Shown: in pieces, positions 43,273-52,010 of the stretch
Layout: every line of letters starts with the position of its first letter
Position numbering within the stretch: the first letter of the stretch is position 1
Position numbers and translations under genes: made by a program
Assembly: GCA_014872815.1 (NCBI GenBank)
Contig: WKFK01000015.1
Span: 124,001-188,000 of the forward strand
Direction: 5' to 3'
Origin: Paracoccaceae bacterium
GTDB taxonomy: Bacteria; Pseudomonadota; Alphaproteobacteria; Rhodobacterales; Rhodobacteraceae
Length of the DNA stretch: 64,000 nucleotides
The notes under the pieces: model-generated
Seen by the model: only the letters and a program-made list of their open reading frames with translations
The model's database searches: none
Told to the model about the DNA's origin: nothing

Positions 43273-43287
43273 AATTTGATCATATTT
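43273..43287. promoter_or_regulatory. Candidate GntR operator, aminotransferase side
   Basis: AATTTGATCATATTT lies 70-80 bases in front of the aminotransferase ATG, starting right after the gntR stop. It shares AATTTGATCA with the potF-side site. Confidence 0.4.
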
Positions 43288-43355
43288 TTGTGGCAAGAGA
43301 TGTGAAGCGGTGATTTGGCCGTTTTGCCCACCCTGATTCTGTTGCGAGGTTTGCC

Positions 43356-44744
43356 ATGAACGCGATCACCAATCATTTGCCCACTGCGGAGCTCCAGGCG
43401 CTGGATGTGGCGCACCACATGCATCCGTTTTCCACGCAGAACGATTTCAACGAGACTGGCGCACGGGTGATCACCCAGGCCAAGGGCGTAACGCTGACCG
43501 ACAGCGAAGGCGAACAGATTCTCGATGCGATGGCCGGTCTGTGGTGTGTGAACATCGGCTATGGACGCGAAGAGCTGGCCGAGGTGGCGGCGCGGCAGAT
43601 GAAAGAGCTGCCCTATTACAACACCTTCTTCAAAACCACCCATGTGCCGGTGATTGCGCTGTCCGCGAAGCTGGCAGAGCTGGCGCCAGGCGATCTGAAT
43701 CACGTGTTTTATGCCGGGTCCGGCTCGGAAGCGAATGACACCAACCTACGTTTGGTGCGGCATTACTGGTCTGCCAAAGGCAAGCCGACCAAGACCATCT
43801 TCATCAGCCGTAAGAACGCCTACCACGGCTCCACAGTGGCGGGCGCAAGCCTCGGTGGCATGGTGCCGATGCACCAGCAGGGCAGCTTGCCAATTCCGGA
43901 CATTCACCACATCAACCAGCCAAACTGGTGGGCTGAAGGTGGCGATATGTCTCCGGAAGAATTTGGTCTGCAGCGCGCGCAAGAGCTGGAAGATGCCATT
44001 CTGGAGCTTGGCGAAGATCGCGTGGCGGCCTTTATTGCCGAGCCGATTCAGGGTGCGGGCGGTGTAATTGTGCCGCCAGAAACATATTGGCCAGAAATCC
44101 AGCGCATCTGTGACAAATATGAAATCCTGCTGATTGCGGATGAGGTGATCTGTGGCTTTGGCCGCACCGGCAACTGGTTTGGCAGTCAGACAGTGGGCAT
44201 CAAGCCGCACATCATGTCGATCGCCAAAGGCCTGTCCTCCGGCTATGCGCCGATTGGTGGCAGCATCGTTTGTGATGAGGTGGCAGAAGTGGTTGGCGCG
44301 ACCGAGTTCAATCATGGCTACACCTACTCCGGGCATCCGGTGTCCTGTGCCGTGGCGCTGGAAAACCTAAGGATTCTTGAGGAAGAGAAGATCGTAGAGC
44401 ATGTACGCGATGATGTTGCGCCCTACCTCAAAGAAAAGTGGGAAGCACTGGCCGATCATCCACTGGTCGGGGAAGCCAAGATTGTTGGCATGATGGGCTC
44501 CATCGCGCTCACGCCAAATAAGGCAACCCGCGCGCCGTTTGAAGCTGAGGCGGGAACTGTGGGCTACAAATGCCGCGAGCACTGCTTTGCCAACAATCTG
44601 GTGATGCGCCATGTGGGCGACCGCATGATCATTTCCCCACCACTGGTCATGACTCGCGATGAAGTCGATGTACTCATCGAGCGGGCGACCAAAGCACTGG
44701 ACATGACATATGAGCAGATTCAAGCCGAGGGACTTTATAAATAA
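43356..44744 (+). CDS. Class III aminotransferase, putrescine-pyruvate (SpuC) type
   Basis: A PLP-dependent omega-amino transferase of 462 residues. It shows the family landmarks LDAMAGLWCVNIGYGREELA, YYNTFFKTTHVPVIALSAKL, YAGSGSEANDTNLRLVRHYW, AEPIQGAGGVIVPPETYW, LLIADEVICGFGRTGNWFGS and the PLP lysine in SIAKGLSSGYAPIGG. The motif set is that of SpuC-like enzymes that transfer the amino group of putrescine (or related diamines) to pyruvate. Together with the importer and the PuuB-like oxidase it forms a polyamine catabolic set. An intrinsic terminator follows. Confidence 0.88.
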   Translation: MNAITNHLPTAELQALDVAHHMHPFSTQNDFNETGARVITQAKGVTLTDSEGEQILDAMAGLWCVNIGYGREELAEVAARQMKELPYYNTFFKTTHVPVIALSAKLAELAPGDLNHVFYAGSGSEANDTNLRLVRHYWSAKGKPTKTIFISRKNAYHGSTVAGASLGGMVPMHQQGSLPIPDIHHINQPNWWAEGGDMSPEEFGLQRAQELEDAILELGEDRVAAFIAEPIQGAGGVIVPPETYWPEIQRICDKYEILLIADEVICGFGRTGNWFGSQTVGIKPHIMSIAKGLSSGYAPIGGSIVCDEVAEVVGATEFNHGYTYSGHPVSCAVALENLRILEEEKIVEHVRDDVAPYLKEKWEALADHPLVGEAKIVGMMGSIALTPNKATRAPFEAEAGTVGYKCREHCFANNLVMRHVGDRMIISPPLVMTRDEVDVLIERATKALDMTYEQIQAEGLYK

Positions 44745-44772
44745 TCCGCTCAATCCTTGCGCAGATGACATC

Positions 44773-44799
44773 AACCCGGGGCATTGCTCCGGGTTTTTT
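44773..44799 (+). terminator. Intrinsic terminator after the aminotransferase gene
   Basis: The stem AACCCGG / CCGGGTT with loop GGCATTGCT is followed by TTTTTT, about 30 bases after the stop. Confidence 0.88.
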
Positions 44800-45051
44800 A
44801 TTTCGTGACCAAGCCGCGCCTTTCAACTTTGAGCCGAGATAATGCCATATTTTGCATTCTTATGGGTTTACCATTGGATCAAAATTGGCGAAAACCGTCA
44901 TCGAAGTGTCGCAAACCGACATCGTGTCGGCCAAATGGCTGCCAGACTTTCCTTACGGAATGCTGGCTTGCGCATTCAAGCTCAGGTGTGGTTACACTTG
45001 AAACAGACGAGCAGAGTAAATCTGCCGACGGACAACACAGGGAGCCGATTT
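44800..45051 (+). other. Leader region of the second polyamine ABC operon
   Basis: About 250 bases carry no supported gene. The frame is open from 44842 into the ATPase, but it has no Shine-Dalgarno or family match before 45052. The region is locally AT-rich near 44840-44890 and must hold the promoter. I see no clear -35/-10 pair. ATTGGATCAAAATTGG (44873-44888) is only loosely like the candidate GntR sites. Confidence 0.4.
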
Positions 45052-46154
45052 TTGGCTGATAGTGCATCGAACGACGCGTTTGTCGAATTTGACCGCGTGC
45101 AAAAGAGCTATGATGGTGAGACCCTCGTCGTCAAAGATCTGAACTTAAGCCTGCCGAAAGGTGAGTTTCTGACAATGTTGGGGCCATCTGGTTCAGGCAA
45201 GACAACTTGCCTGATGATGTTGGCGGGCTTTGAAACAGCAACACATGGGGACATCCGTCTGGGTGGTACCTCAATCAACAACATCCCACCGCACAAACGG
45301 GGCATCGGCATGGTGTTCCAGAATTACGCGCTGTTCCCGCATATGACGATTGCGGAGAACCTGAGCTTCCCACTGGAAGTGCGTAAGATGGGCAAAACCG
45401 AACGCGAAGAGAAAATCATGCGCGCGCTGGATATGGTTGAGATGGGGGCTTTTGGTGGCCGCCGTCCGGCGCAGCTTTCTGGTGGTCAGCAGCAGCGGAT
45501 CGCCCTGGCGCGGGCGCTGGTGTTTGAACCCGAACTGGTGCTGATGGACGAACCGCTGGGCGCGCTCGACAAACAGCTGCGCGAAAAGATGCAGTTTGAG
45601 ATCACCAACCTTGCGCACAATCTGGGCATCACCACGGTTTATGTGACCACGACCAGACAGAGGCACTGACCATGTCTGACCGTGTGGCGGTGTTTGACGA
45701 TGGCCGCATTCAGCAGCTGGATCCGCCTGACACGTTGTATGAAGAGCCACAAAACAGCTTCGTGGCGCAGTTCATCGGCGAGAACAACACGCTGGAAGGT
45801 CTCGTCAAAGAGATCAACAACGGCGTTGCCTTGGTAGAACTGGATGACGGCGAGCTGATCGACTGTAAGCCGGTGCATGACAGTGTGAAGCCGGGTGCCC
45901 GCACCCGCGTATCGATCCGTCCGGAACGTGTTGAATACAACAAAGACCGGATTCAGGAAGGCGCCCACACGCTGAAGGCCGAAGTGAAAGAGTTCATCTA
46001 TATGGGTGACATCTTCCGCACACGTCTGTCCGTGGCCGGCAATGATGAATTCATCATCAAGACCCGGAACGCACCAGATGTGGAACGTCTCGTACCAGGG
46101 CAGCAGATCGAAGTCGGCTGGTTGCCTGAAGATTGCCGCGCGCTGGACGCCTAA
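45052..46154 (+). pseudogene. Second polyamine-type ABC ATPase (PotA-like), one-base frameshift
   Basis: The start is TTG at 45052 (LADSASNDAFVEFDRV) with GGGAG six bases upstream. The first frame holds Walker A GPSGSGKTTCLMM, FQNYALFPHMTIAENL, signature LSGGQQQRIALARAL and Walker B LVLMDEPLGALDKQLR, then reads TTVYVTTTRQRH and stops at 45667. In the next frame MSDRVAVFDDGRIQQLDPPD runs to 46154 with the TOBE region. A deletion of one C at 45647-45648 (ACCACG instead of ACCCACG) explains both: restoring it gives VYVTHDQTEALTMSDRV. The lesion removes the H-loop histidine. The rest of the operon is intact. Real mutation versus base-calling error cannot be told here. Confidence 0.88.
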
Positions 46155-46233
46155 ACGGGCTGGCGCGCACCAACCGGGCATAAGATCCGGACAAGAAAAA
46201 TAAGACTTAAGAAATCAACAAGGAGTGTATCCA

Positions 46234-47322
46234 ATGAAGACCAAGCTGACAGCTCTTGCCGTCACAACCGCACTGGTGGCCCCTGCTGCCATGGCACAAG
46301 AAATGACCATCGTTTCCTGGGGCGGTGCCTATTCCAAATCGCAGTTGAAGGCCTATCACGAGCCCTATACCGCGAAGACCGGCGTATCCATCATCAACGA
46401 CGACAGCTCCGCTGAAGCTGTAGCCAAGCTGCGCGCCATGAACGAAGCTGGCAACGTAACATGGGATGTTGTGGACGTGGTTGCTGCAGACGCGATGCGC
46501 CTGTGTGACGAAGGTCTCGCAATGGAAATCGACCCGGACACCATGCTGGCAGCAGCACCGGACGGCACATCCGCGGCTGATGACTTTGGTGACCTGCTGG
46601 TTTCCGAATGCTTCATTCCACAGATCGTGTACTCCACCACCTTCGGCTACCGCACCGACCTGGTTGGCGACACGCCTCCAACCAAAATCTGTGACGTGTT
46701 TGACACCGCAGCTTATCCTGGCAAACGTTCGCTGGAAAAGCGCCCAATCAACAACATGGAATGGGCCCTGCTCTGTGACGGTGTCGCCAAAGAAGACGTT
46801 TATGACGTTCTGGCGACCCCAGAAGGCCAAGATCAGGCTCTGGCCAAGCTCGACACCATCAAAGACGACGTGATCTGGTGGTCTGCGGGTGCCGACACGC
46901 CACAACTGCTCGCGGATGGCGAAGTGATCATGGGCTCCACCTACAACGGCCGTTTGTTCTCCGTGATCGAAGAGCAGAAACAGCCAGTTGCCATGCTGTG
47001 GGACGCGCAGGTGTTTGACCTTGACGGCTGGATCATCCCAGCGGGTCTGTCCGAAGAGCGTCAGAAGCAGGCTCTGGACTACATCATGTTCGCAACCGAC
47101 ACGCAGCGTCTGGCCGATCAGGCGAAGTACATCTCCTACGGTCCAGCACGTAAATCTTCCGCTCCGCTGGTTGGGAAGCACGCGGACCTGGGCATCGATA
47201 TGGCACCACACATGCCAACCGATCCGAACAACGCGAAGAACACCTTCCTGTACAACTATGAGTTCTGGGCAGATTACCGCGACGACATCGACGCCAAATT
47301 CCAGGCGTGGCTGGCGAAGTAA
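46234..47322 (+). CDS. Polyamine-type ABC transporter periplasmic binding protein
   Basis: Periplasmic binding protein of the second importer, 362 residues from ATG 46234 (AAGGAG eight bases before). Signal peptide MKTKLTALAVTTALVAPAAM-AQ is followed by EMTIVSWGGAYSKSQLKAY, the start of the SBP_bac_8 polyamine group. Further marks: TGVSIINDDSSAEAVAKLRA, WDVVDVVAADAMRLCDEGLA, IVYSTTFGYRTDLVGDTPPT, DDVIWWSAGADTPQLLADGE and DGWIIPAGLSEERQKQALDY. The substrate may be a polyamine or another cation; the group also includes binding proteins for other ligands. A long hairpin follows its stop. Confidence 0.9.
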   Translation: MKTKLTALAVTTALVAPAAMAQEMTIVSWGGAYSKSQLKAYHEPYTAKTGVSIINDDSSAEAVAKLRAMNEAGNVTWDVVDVVAADAMRLCDEGLAMEIDPDTMLAAAPDGTSAADDFGDLLVSECFIPQIVYSTTFGYRTDLVGDTPPTKICDVFDTAAYPGKRSLEKRPINNMEWALLCDGVAKEDVYDVLATPEGQDQALAKLDTIKDDVIWWSAGADTPQLLADGEVIMGSTYNGRLFSVIEEQKQPVAMLWDAQVFDLDGWIIPAGLSEERQKQALDYIMFATDTQRLADQAKYISYGPARKSSAPLVGKHADLGIDMAPHMPTDPNNAKNTFLYNYEFWADYRDDIDAKFQAWLAK

Positions 47323-47340
47323 GTTCGCTTAGAAAGATTG

Positions 47341-47367
47341 GGATGGGGCCACGCGATGGCCCTATCC
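47341..47367 (+). terminator. Hairpin between binding-protein and permease genes
   Basis: GGATGGGGCCA pairs with TGGCCCTATCC (11 bp with one G-T pair, loop CGCGA). No T run follows. It is probably an mRNA-stabilising or attenuating hairpin, the same arrangement as after potF in the first importer. Confidence 0.6.
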
Positions 47368-47431
47368 TTCCCAAAAAGATCAGACCCGGCGTAACGCTAG
47401 AAGGTCTGACACCCAACCAAACGGGGACATT

Positions 47432-48706
47432 ATGACAGACGCCACCTCTCAGAGCGGACCAATGCTGGCCGCCGATGGCACACCGCTTAAGAAGAGCCTT
47501 GCACGGGCTTTGCGTATGCAAAAAATGCGGGCCTTGATGCTCATTGCGCCCCTGCTGATTTTTGTCCTGATTTCCTTTATTATTCCCATCGGCTCAATGC
47601 TGTTCCGATCCGTGGAAAACGGTATCGTCGCGGAAACGCTGCCACTGACCGTGGCCGAATTGCAGAACTGGGACGCCGATTCTGGCGAATTGCCAGACGA
47701 ACCTCTCTATGCGGCCTTTGTCACCGACATGGTCGCTGCGATCGAGGCCAAGAAACACACACGCCTTGGTACGCGGCTAAACTATGAACAAACCGGCATG
47801 TCGTCGTTGTTCCGCAAGTCTGGCCGTAAAATAAAGCGCATGGATCCGGCAACTGACGGGCCGTTCAAAGAACAGTTGATCAAAGTCGACAAAAAATGGG
47901 GTGAAGTGGAAACCTGGGCGGTGATCAAAGCCCACTCGGTGAAGATCACAAACGGCTACTTCCTCAACGCTGTCGACATGCAACGCACGCCAGATGGCGC
48001 GGCTCCTCAACCCGAAGATAAGCGCATTCTGATCAAGCTTTTCCAACGGACATTGATCATGTCGCTCATCATCACCGCCAGCTGCATTATGCTAGGCTAT
48101 CCTGTGGCATGGATTTTGGCCAACCTGCCAGCGCGCACCGCAAATGTCCTGATGATTTTGGTCCTGTTGCCATTCTGGACCTCACTGCTGGTGCGGACGT
48201 CAGCTTGGAAAGTGATGCTGCAACAGCAGGGTGTGATCAATGAAGTGCTGGTATGGATCGGGCTTGTCGCAGATGATGCGCGCTTGGTGATGATCAACAA
48301 CGAATTCGGCACAATCGTGGCGATGACCCACATTCTGCTGCCATTTATGATCTTGCCAATGTATTCCGTGATGCAAACCATCAACCCATCCTATCTGCGT
48401 GCGGCCAAATCCATGGGCGCGACCAACTGGACGGCCTTCTGGCGGGTGTATTTCCCGCTGTCCGTGCCGGGCATTGGCGCGGGGTCGATCCTCGTGTTCA
48501 TTCTGGCGATTGGCTACTACATCACTCCTGAGATTGTTGGCGGTACAAAAGGCGTCTTTATCTCAAACCGGATCGCATATCACATCTCCAGCTCCTTGAA
48601 TTGGGGCCTCGCCGCGGCGTTGGGCACCATCCTGCTGGCGGTCGTGCTGATCCTTTACTGGGCCTATGACAAGATCGTGGGCATCGACAACGTGAAATTG
48701 GGATAA
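47432..48706 (+). CDS. Polyamine-type ABC permease with large periplasmic insertion (PotB-like)
   Basis: The 424 residues are longer than a usual PotB (~290). TM1 is LMLIAPLLIFVLISFIIPIG. Then comes an insertion of about 140 mostly hydrophilic residues (LPLTVAELQNWDADSGELPD to QRTPDGAAPQPEDKRILIKL) before TM2 SLIITASCIMLGYPVAWILA. The remaining TMs and the EAA loop (RAAKSMGATNWTAFWRVYFP) are standard, including GSILVFILAIGYYITPEIVG. The insertion faces the periplasm and could contact the binding protein. It is separated from the binding protein by a 109-base gap. Confidence 0.88.
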   Translation: MTDATSQSGPMLAADGTPLKKSLARALRMQKMRALMLIAPLLIFVLISFIIPIGSMLFRSVENGIVAETLPLTVAELQNWDADSGELPDEPLYAAFVTDMVAAIEAKKHTRLGTRLNYEQTGMSSLFRKSGRKIKRMDPATDGPFKEQLIKVDKKWGEVETWAVIKAHSVKITNGYFLNAVDMQRTPDGAAPQPEDKRILIKLFQRTLIMSLIITASCIMLGYPVAWILANLPARTANVLMILVLLPFWTSLLVRTSAWKVMLQQQGVINEVLVWIGLVADDARLVMINNEFGTIVAMTHILLPFMILPMYSVMQTINPSYLRAAKSMGATNWTAFWRVYFPLSVPGIGAGSILVFILAIGYYITPEIVGGTKGVFISNRIAYHISSSLNWGLAAALGTILLAVVLILYWAYDKIVGIDNVKLG

Positions 48707-48711
48707 GAACC

Positions 48712-49926
48712 ATGGCTGCACTCACTCCAATTTCCCGCAAACCCATGTCTCTGGTTCTGCCCACGGTGGCAGCGGCAGGGGGCTTCTTTGGTCTCTTTGT
48801 TGGCACCGCCAATGGTTCCGGCCTGCTGGGCGTGCTGATCGGCGCCGCATTGGCGGTTGTCCTGGCGCTGGTCTATGTAAGCGTGCTCAAGAACGAGGCC
48901 CTGTCAAAATGGATCAACATCGCCCTGTTTGGCGTGTTGGGCTATGTCTTTGGGGGCGGCATTGCGCCCGCTATCATCGGATTGGTCTATGGTTGGTTCA
49001 TTCACTGGTTCACATACTGGCTTTATGAAGGCCGCTATCGCGCACGCTTGTTGCCATATCTGACTCCCGGTCAGGTGCTCTGGCACTACAGCTTCCGTGT
49101 GATTTGTGGCGCGATCTTTACCTTCTTGATCACGCCAATTCTGGTGGTGATGCCGCTTTCGTTCAACGCGCAGGACTTCTTCACCTTTACGCCAGAAATG
49201 CTGCGGCTGGATCCGGCGGGCTACTCGCTGAAGCACTATCAGGACTTCTTCACCAACAACGAATGGCAGCGGAGTTTCAAAAACTCGCTGATCATTGCGC
49301 CAATTGCGACGGTCATCTCCGTCAGCCTGGGCACTCTTGCCGCGATTGGCCTGTCCCAAAGCCACGTGCCAGGACGCCGAGCCATTATGGCGGTCATGAT
49401 TTCGCCGATGATTGTCCCCTTAATCATCTCAGCCACCGGTATGTTCTTCTTCTACAGCCAGATCGGCAACTGGATGGAAGGCACGCTGGGCTTCAACAAA
49501 ACCTTTGTCGGTTATGTGAAAGTTGTGCTGGCTCACGCAGTCCTGGGCATTCCGTTTGTGATCATCACCGTGACCGCCACGCTGGTGGGTTTTGACCGCT
49601 CCCTGACACGCGCGGCGGCCAACATGGGCGCCAACCCGGTGACAACCTTCTTCCGGGTGCAGATGCCATTGATCCTCCCGGGCGTGATTTCTGGTGGTCT
49701 ATTCGCCTTCATCACCTCGTTTGACGAGGTTGTTGTGGTGTTGTTTGTCGGGTCGGCCAGTCAGAAAACGTTGCCATGGCAGATGTTCACCGGCCTGCGC
49801 GAGCAGATCAGCCCAACCATTCTAGCTGTGGCAACCATCCTAGTGGCGATCTCCATCCTGCTGCTGGCCACCGTGGAAATGCTGCGCCGTCGCTCTGAGC
49901 GGCTGCGGGGTATGTCTCCAAGCTAA
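48712..49926 (+). CDS. Polyamine-type ABC permease with extra N-terminal membrane segments (PotC-like)
   Basis: Second permease of the importer, 404 residues. The first ~125 residues hold three or four extra hydrophobic segments (LVLPTVAAAGGFFGLFVGTA, GLLGVLIGAALAVVLALVYV, WINIALFGVLGYVFGGGIAP) that ordinary PotC proteins lack. The PotC core begins at SFRVICGAIFTFLITPILVV, with NSLIIAPIATVISVSLGTLA, EAA loop TRAAANMGANPVTTFFRVQM and ITSFDEVVVVLFVGSASQKT. It starts five bases after the other permease stop. The function of the extension is unknown. Confidence 0.87.
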   Translation: MAALTPISRKPMSLVLPTVAAAGGFFGLFVGTANGSGLLGVLIGAALAVVLALVYVSVLKNEALSKWINIALFGVLGYVFGGGIAPAIIGLVYGWFIHWFTYWLYEGRYRARLLPYLTPGQVLWHYSFRVICGAIFTFLITPILVVMPLSFNAQDFFTFTPEMLRLDPAGYSLKHYQDFFTNNEWQRSFKNSLIIAPIATVISVSLGTLAAIGLSQSHVPGRRAIMAVMISPMIVPLIISATGMFFFYSQIGNWMEGTLGFNKTFVGYVKVVLAHAVLGIPFVIITVTATLVGFDRSLTRAAANMGANPVTTFFRVQMPLILPGVISGGLFAFITSFDEVVVVLFVGSASQKTLPWQMFTGLREQISPTILAVATILVAISILLLATVEMLRRRSERLRGMSPS

Positions 49927-50041
49927 CGCGTTAGGGATTTTACAGCACATTTTGAAGAACATGGACAAAGTCGGGCGCTCCCGGCTTTGTCCACAGGTCT
50001 GACTGTGGCATATTTTCTGCACGTAAACGGAACGAGTACCT

Positions 50042-50614
50042 ATGCATAGACGTCATTTCCTTGCCGCTGGCGCCAGCCTTCTGGCTACTCCGCATATCCT
50101 GCGCGCGGCGCAGAACGACAATTTCGAATTGATGGACCACCTGAAACCCAAAGAGGTGCGGGTGAAAAAGAAGTATGGCTTCCAGCCCGGCCAACTGGTT
50201 GTGGTTCTGGCCTCCTACCATCTGTATCACATGCAGGATGAGCGCAACGCGATCCGCTATGGCGTGGCGATTGGGCAAGAGGGTCTAAACTTCTCCGGAC
50301 GCGCCACTATTGACCGCAAGGTGGAGTGGCCCAGTTGGCGCCCCACCAAAGAGATGATCGAGCGCAACCCACGCTATGCCAGATACGAGGACGGCATGCC
50401 CGGAGGTCCGAACAACCCTCTGGGGTCTCGCGCCATGTACCTCTACCAAAATGGCCGCGACACGCTGTTCCGCATTCATGGCACCACTGCGCCGCAATCA
50501 ATTGGCACACCCAGTTCAAACGGCTGTATCCGCATGGCCAACTGGCACATCGAACAGCTCTATGAGCAGGTGCCCCTGGGCACTGAGGTGATTGTGATCA
50601 GCGGCCGCGAGTAA
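50042..50614 (+). CDS. L,D-transpeptidase (YkuD family), probable Tat substrate
   Basis: The 190-residue protein forms 3-3 or lipoprotein-type cross-links in peptidoglycan. A twin-arginine-like signal (MHRRHFLAAGASLLATPHIL) predicts export. The YkuD domain has GQLVVVLASYHLYHM, AIRYGVAIGQEGLNFSG, and the catalytic signature from HGTTAPQSIGTP to SSNGCIRM, with Cys in SNGCIRM and His in RIHGTT. Residue WPSWRPTKEMIERNP is typical of the ErfK/YbiS group. A bidirectional terminator separates it from the convergent lytic transglycosylase. Confidence 0.92.
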   Translation: MHRRHFLAAGASLLATPHILRAAQNDNFELMDHLKPKEVRVKKKYGFQPGQLVVVLASYHLYHMQDERNAIRYGVAIGQEGLNFSGRATIDRKVEWPSWRPTKEMIERNPRYARYEDGMPGGPNNPLGSRAMYLYQNGRDTLFRIHGTTAPQSIGTPSSNGCIRMANWHIEQLYEQVPLGTEVIVISGRE

Positions 50615-50636
50615 GCCAGACTACCCGAGGCACAAC

Positions 50637-50669
50637 AAAAGGCGCGCCGGATCAGGACGCGCCTTTTTT
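50637..50669. terminator. Bidirectional terminator between L,D-transpeptidase and lytic transglycosylase genes
   Basis: AAAAGGCGCG / CGCGCCTTTTTT with an eleven-base loop lies between convergent stops. The A run on one side and T run on the other serve both strands. Confidence 0.85.
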
Positions 50670-50675
50670 GATGTC

Positions 50676-51947
50676 TTAGCGTAGGGTTTTCAGCAGGGTT
50701 AGAGACGCATATCCGTCTGGCACCATGCCTTCAGCGCGTTGATACTCTCGCACCGCAGCGATGGTGAGCGGGCCGATTTTGCCGTCGATCTTTTTGGTGT
50801 CAAACCCTGCCTTGGTCAGGCGTTTTTGCAGCTCGATCCGCTCTTTGTAGGTCAATGCGCGGTCACCACGGGGCCAGTTCCCTTGAATGGCCGGGCCGCC
50901 CATGATGCGATCACTGAGATGGCCAACACCAATCACATAGGCGTCTGCTGTGTTGTAGTGCTCGATCACGTCAAAGTTCTCAAAGATCATAAAGGCCGCC
51001 CCCTGTGCACCAGCAGGTAACAAGATCGATGCCTTGCCATGGTTGGGCACCGCACGACCGCGCATGTCCTTGATACCCAGACGCGCCCACTCGCTGGGGT
51101 TTTTCAGGTTTTCACGATTGGCAGAGGCGTAATCAAAGCCTTTGGGTAGCTTCACTTCCACGCCCCAGGGCTGGTTCTTCTTCCAACCAAAGTGCTTGAG
51201 ATAGGCGGCGGTGGAGGCGAGCGCGTCAGTTGGGTCACCCGACCAGATGTCACGCTTGCCATCGCCGGTGAAATCCACGGCGTAAGACTGGAAAGACGTG
51301 GGCATAAATTGGGTATGGCCCATGGCGCCCGCCCAGCTGCCTTTCATGTTTTGCGCGGTCACATCGCCGTTTTGCAGGATGCTGAGCGCGGCGGTGAGCT
51401 GTTCCTCAAAGAAGTCGCCGCGCCGCCCGTCATAGGCCAAGGTCGCCAAGGCTTCGATCACTGGCGTGCTGCCTTTGAAGGTGCCATAGGCGCTCTCCAG
51501 ACCCCAGATCGCGACCACAACCTCCTTGTCGACACCGTAACGCTTTTCGATTTTTTGAAGAGTGGCGTTGTGCTTGCTCAGCGCGGCCTTGCCGTTGCGA
51601 ATACGGGCGTCTGAGGCAGCGCTGTCGAGATAATCCCAAATGGTCTTGGTGAACTCGTTTTGATTGCGGTCTTTCTTAATGATGTCGGAGTTGTACTGAA
51701 CGCCTTGGAAGGCTTGATCAAACACCGCGGCGCTGATCCCGGCTTTCAGAGCACGGGATTTGTAGCGCTTGATCCAACGTTGCAGACCTTTGGTAGAGGC
51801 GGCAGCTTCAATGGGCTGTTGCGCCGCCAGAGCATCCGCCACAGGGCGCAGCACAGGCCGGAGAGACTGCGACGGTGCCCCGGCCGAGACCGTGGACGCG
51901 ACCAAGCTGCCAATAACCAAACCCACCAATACCCCAGATATGCGCAT
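50676..51947 (-). CDS. MltB-type lytic murein transglycosylase with peptidoglycan-binding domain
   Basis: The 423 residues (ATG 51947; GTG 51950 also possible) begin with a signal peptide (MRISGVLVGLVIGSLVASTV). The catalytic SLT-2/MltB domain follows: FDQAFQGVQYNSDIIKKDRN, YGVDKEVVVAIWGLESAYGT with the catalytic Glu, STPVIEALATLAYDGRRGDF, and GAMGHTQFMPTSFQSYAVDF. A C-terminal PG_binding_1 domain ends it (GFDTKKIDGKIGPLTIAAVR). It cleaves glycan strands to 1,6-anhydromuramic products in the periplasm. Confidence 0.92.
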   Translation of the reverse strand: MRISGVLVGLVIGSLVASTVSAGAPSQSLRPVLRPVADALAAQQPIEAAASTKGLQRWIKRYKSRALKAGISAAVFDQAFQGVQYNSDIIKKDRNQNEFTKTIWDYLDSAASDARIRNGKAALSKHNATLQKIEKRYGVDKEVVVAIWGLESAYGTFKGSTPVIEALATLAYDGRRGDFFEEQLTAALSILQNGDVTAQNMKGSWAGAMGHTQFMPTSFQSYAVDFTGDGKRDIWSGDPTDALASTAAYLKHFGWKKNQPWGVEVKLPKGFDYASANRENLKNPSEWARLGIKDMRGRAVPNHGKASILLPAGAQGAAFMIFENFDVIEHYNTADAYVIGVGHLSDRIMGGPAIQGNWPRGDRALTYKERIELQKRLTKAGFDTKKIDGKIGPLTIAAVREYQRAEGMVPDGYASLTLLKTLR

Positions 51948-52010
51948 CACAACTTTCCCTGCCTCATTTTGAGGAAGTGTAGCGCGGGGATGGGGGTGGC
52001 AAAAGCGCTC

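Noticed and set aside
44872-44888. Third site like the GntR operator, in front of the second ABC operon
   Set aside because: TTGGATCAAAATT shares only the ATCAAA core and lacks the TTGATCAA dyad.
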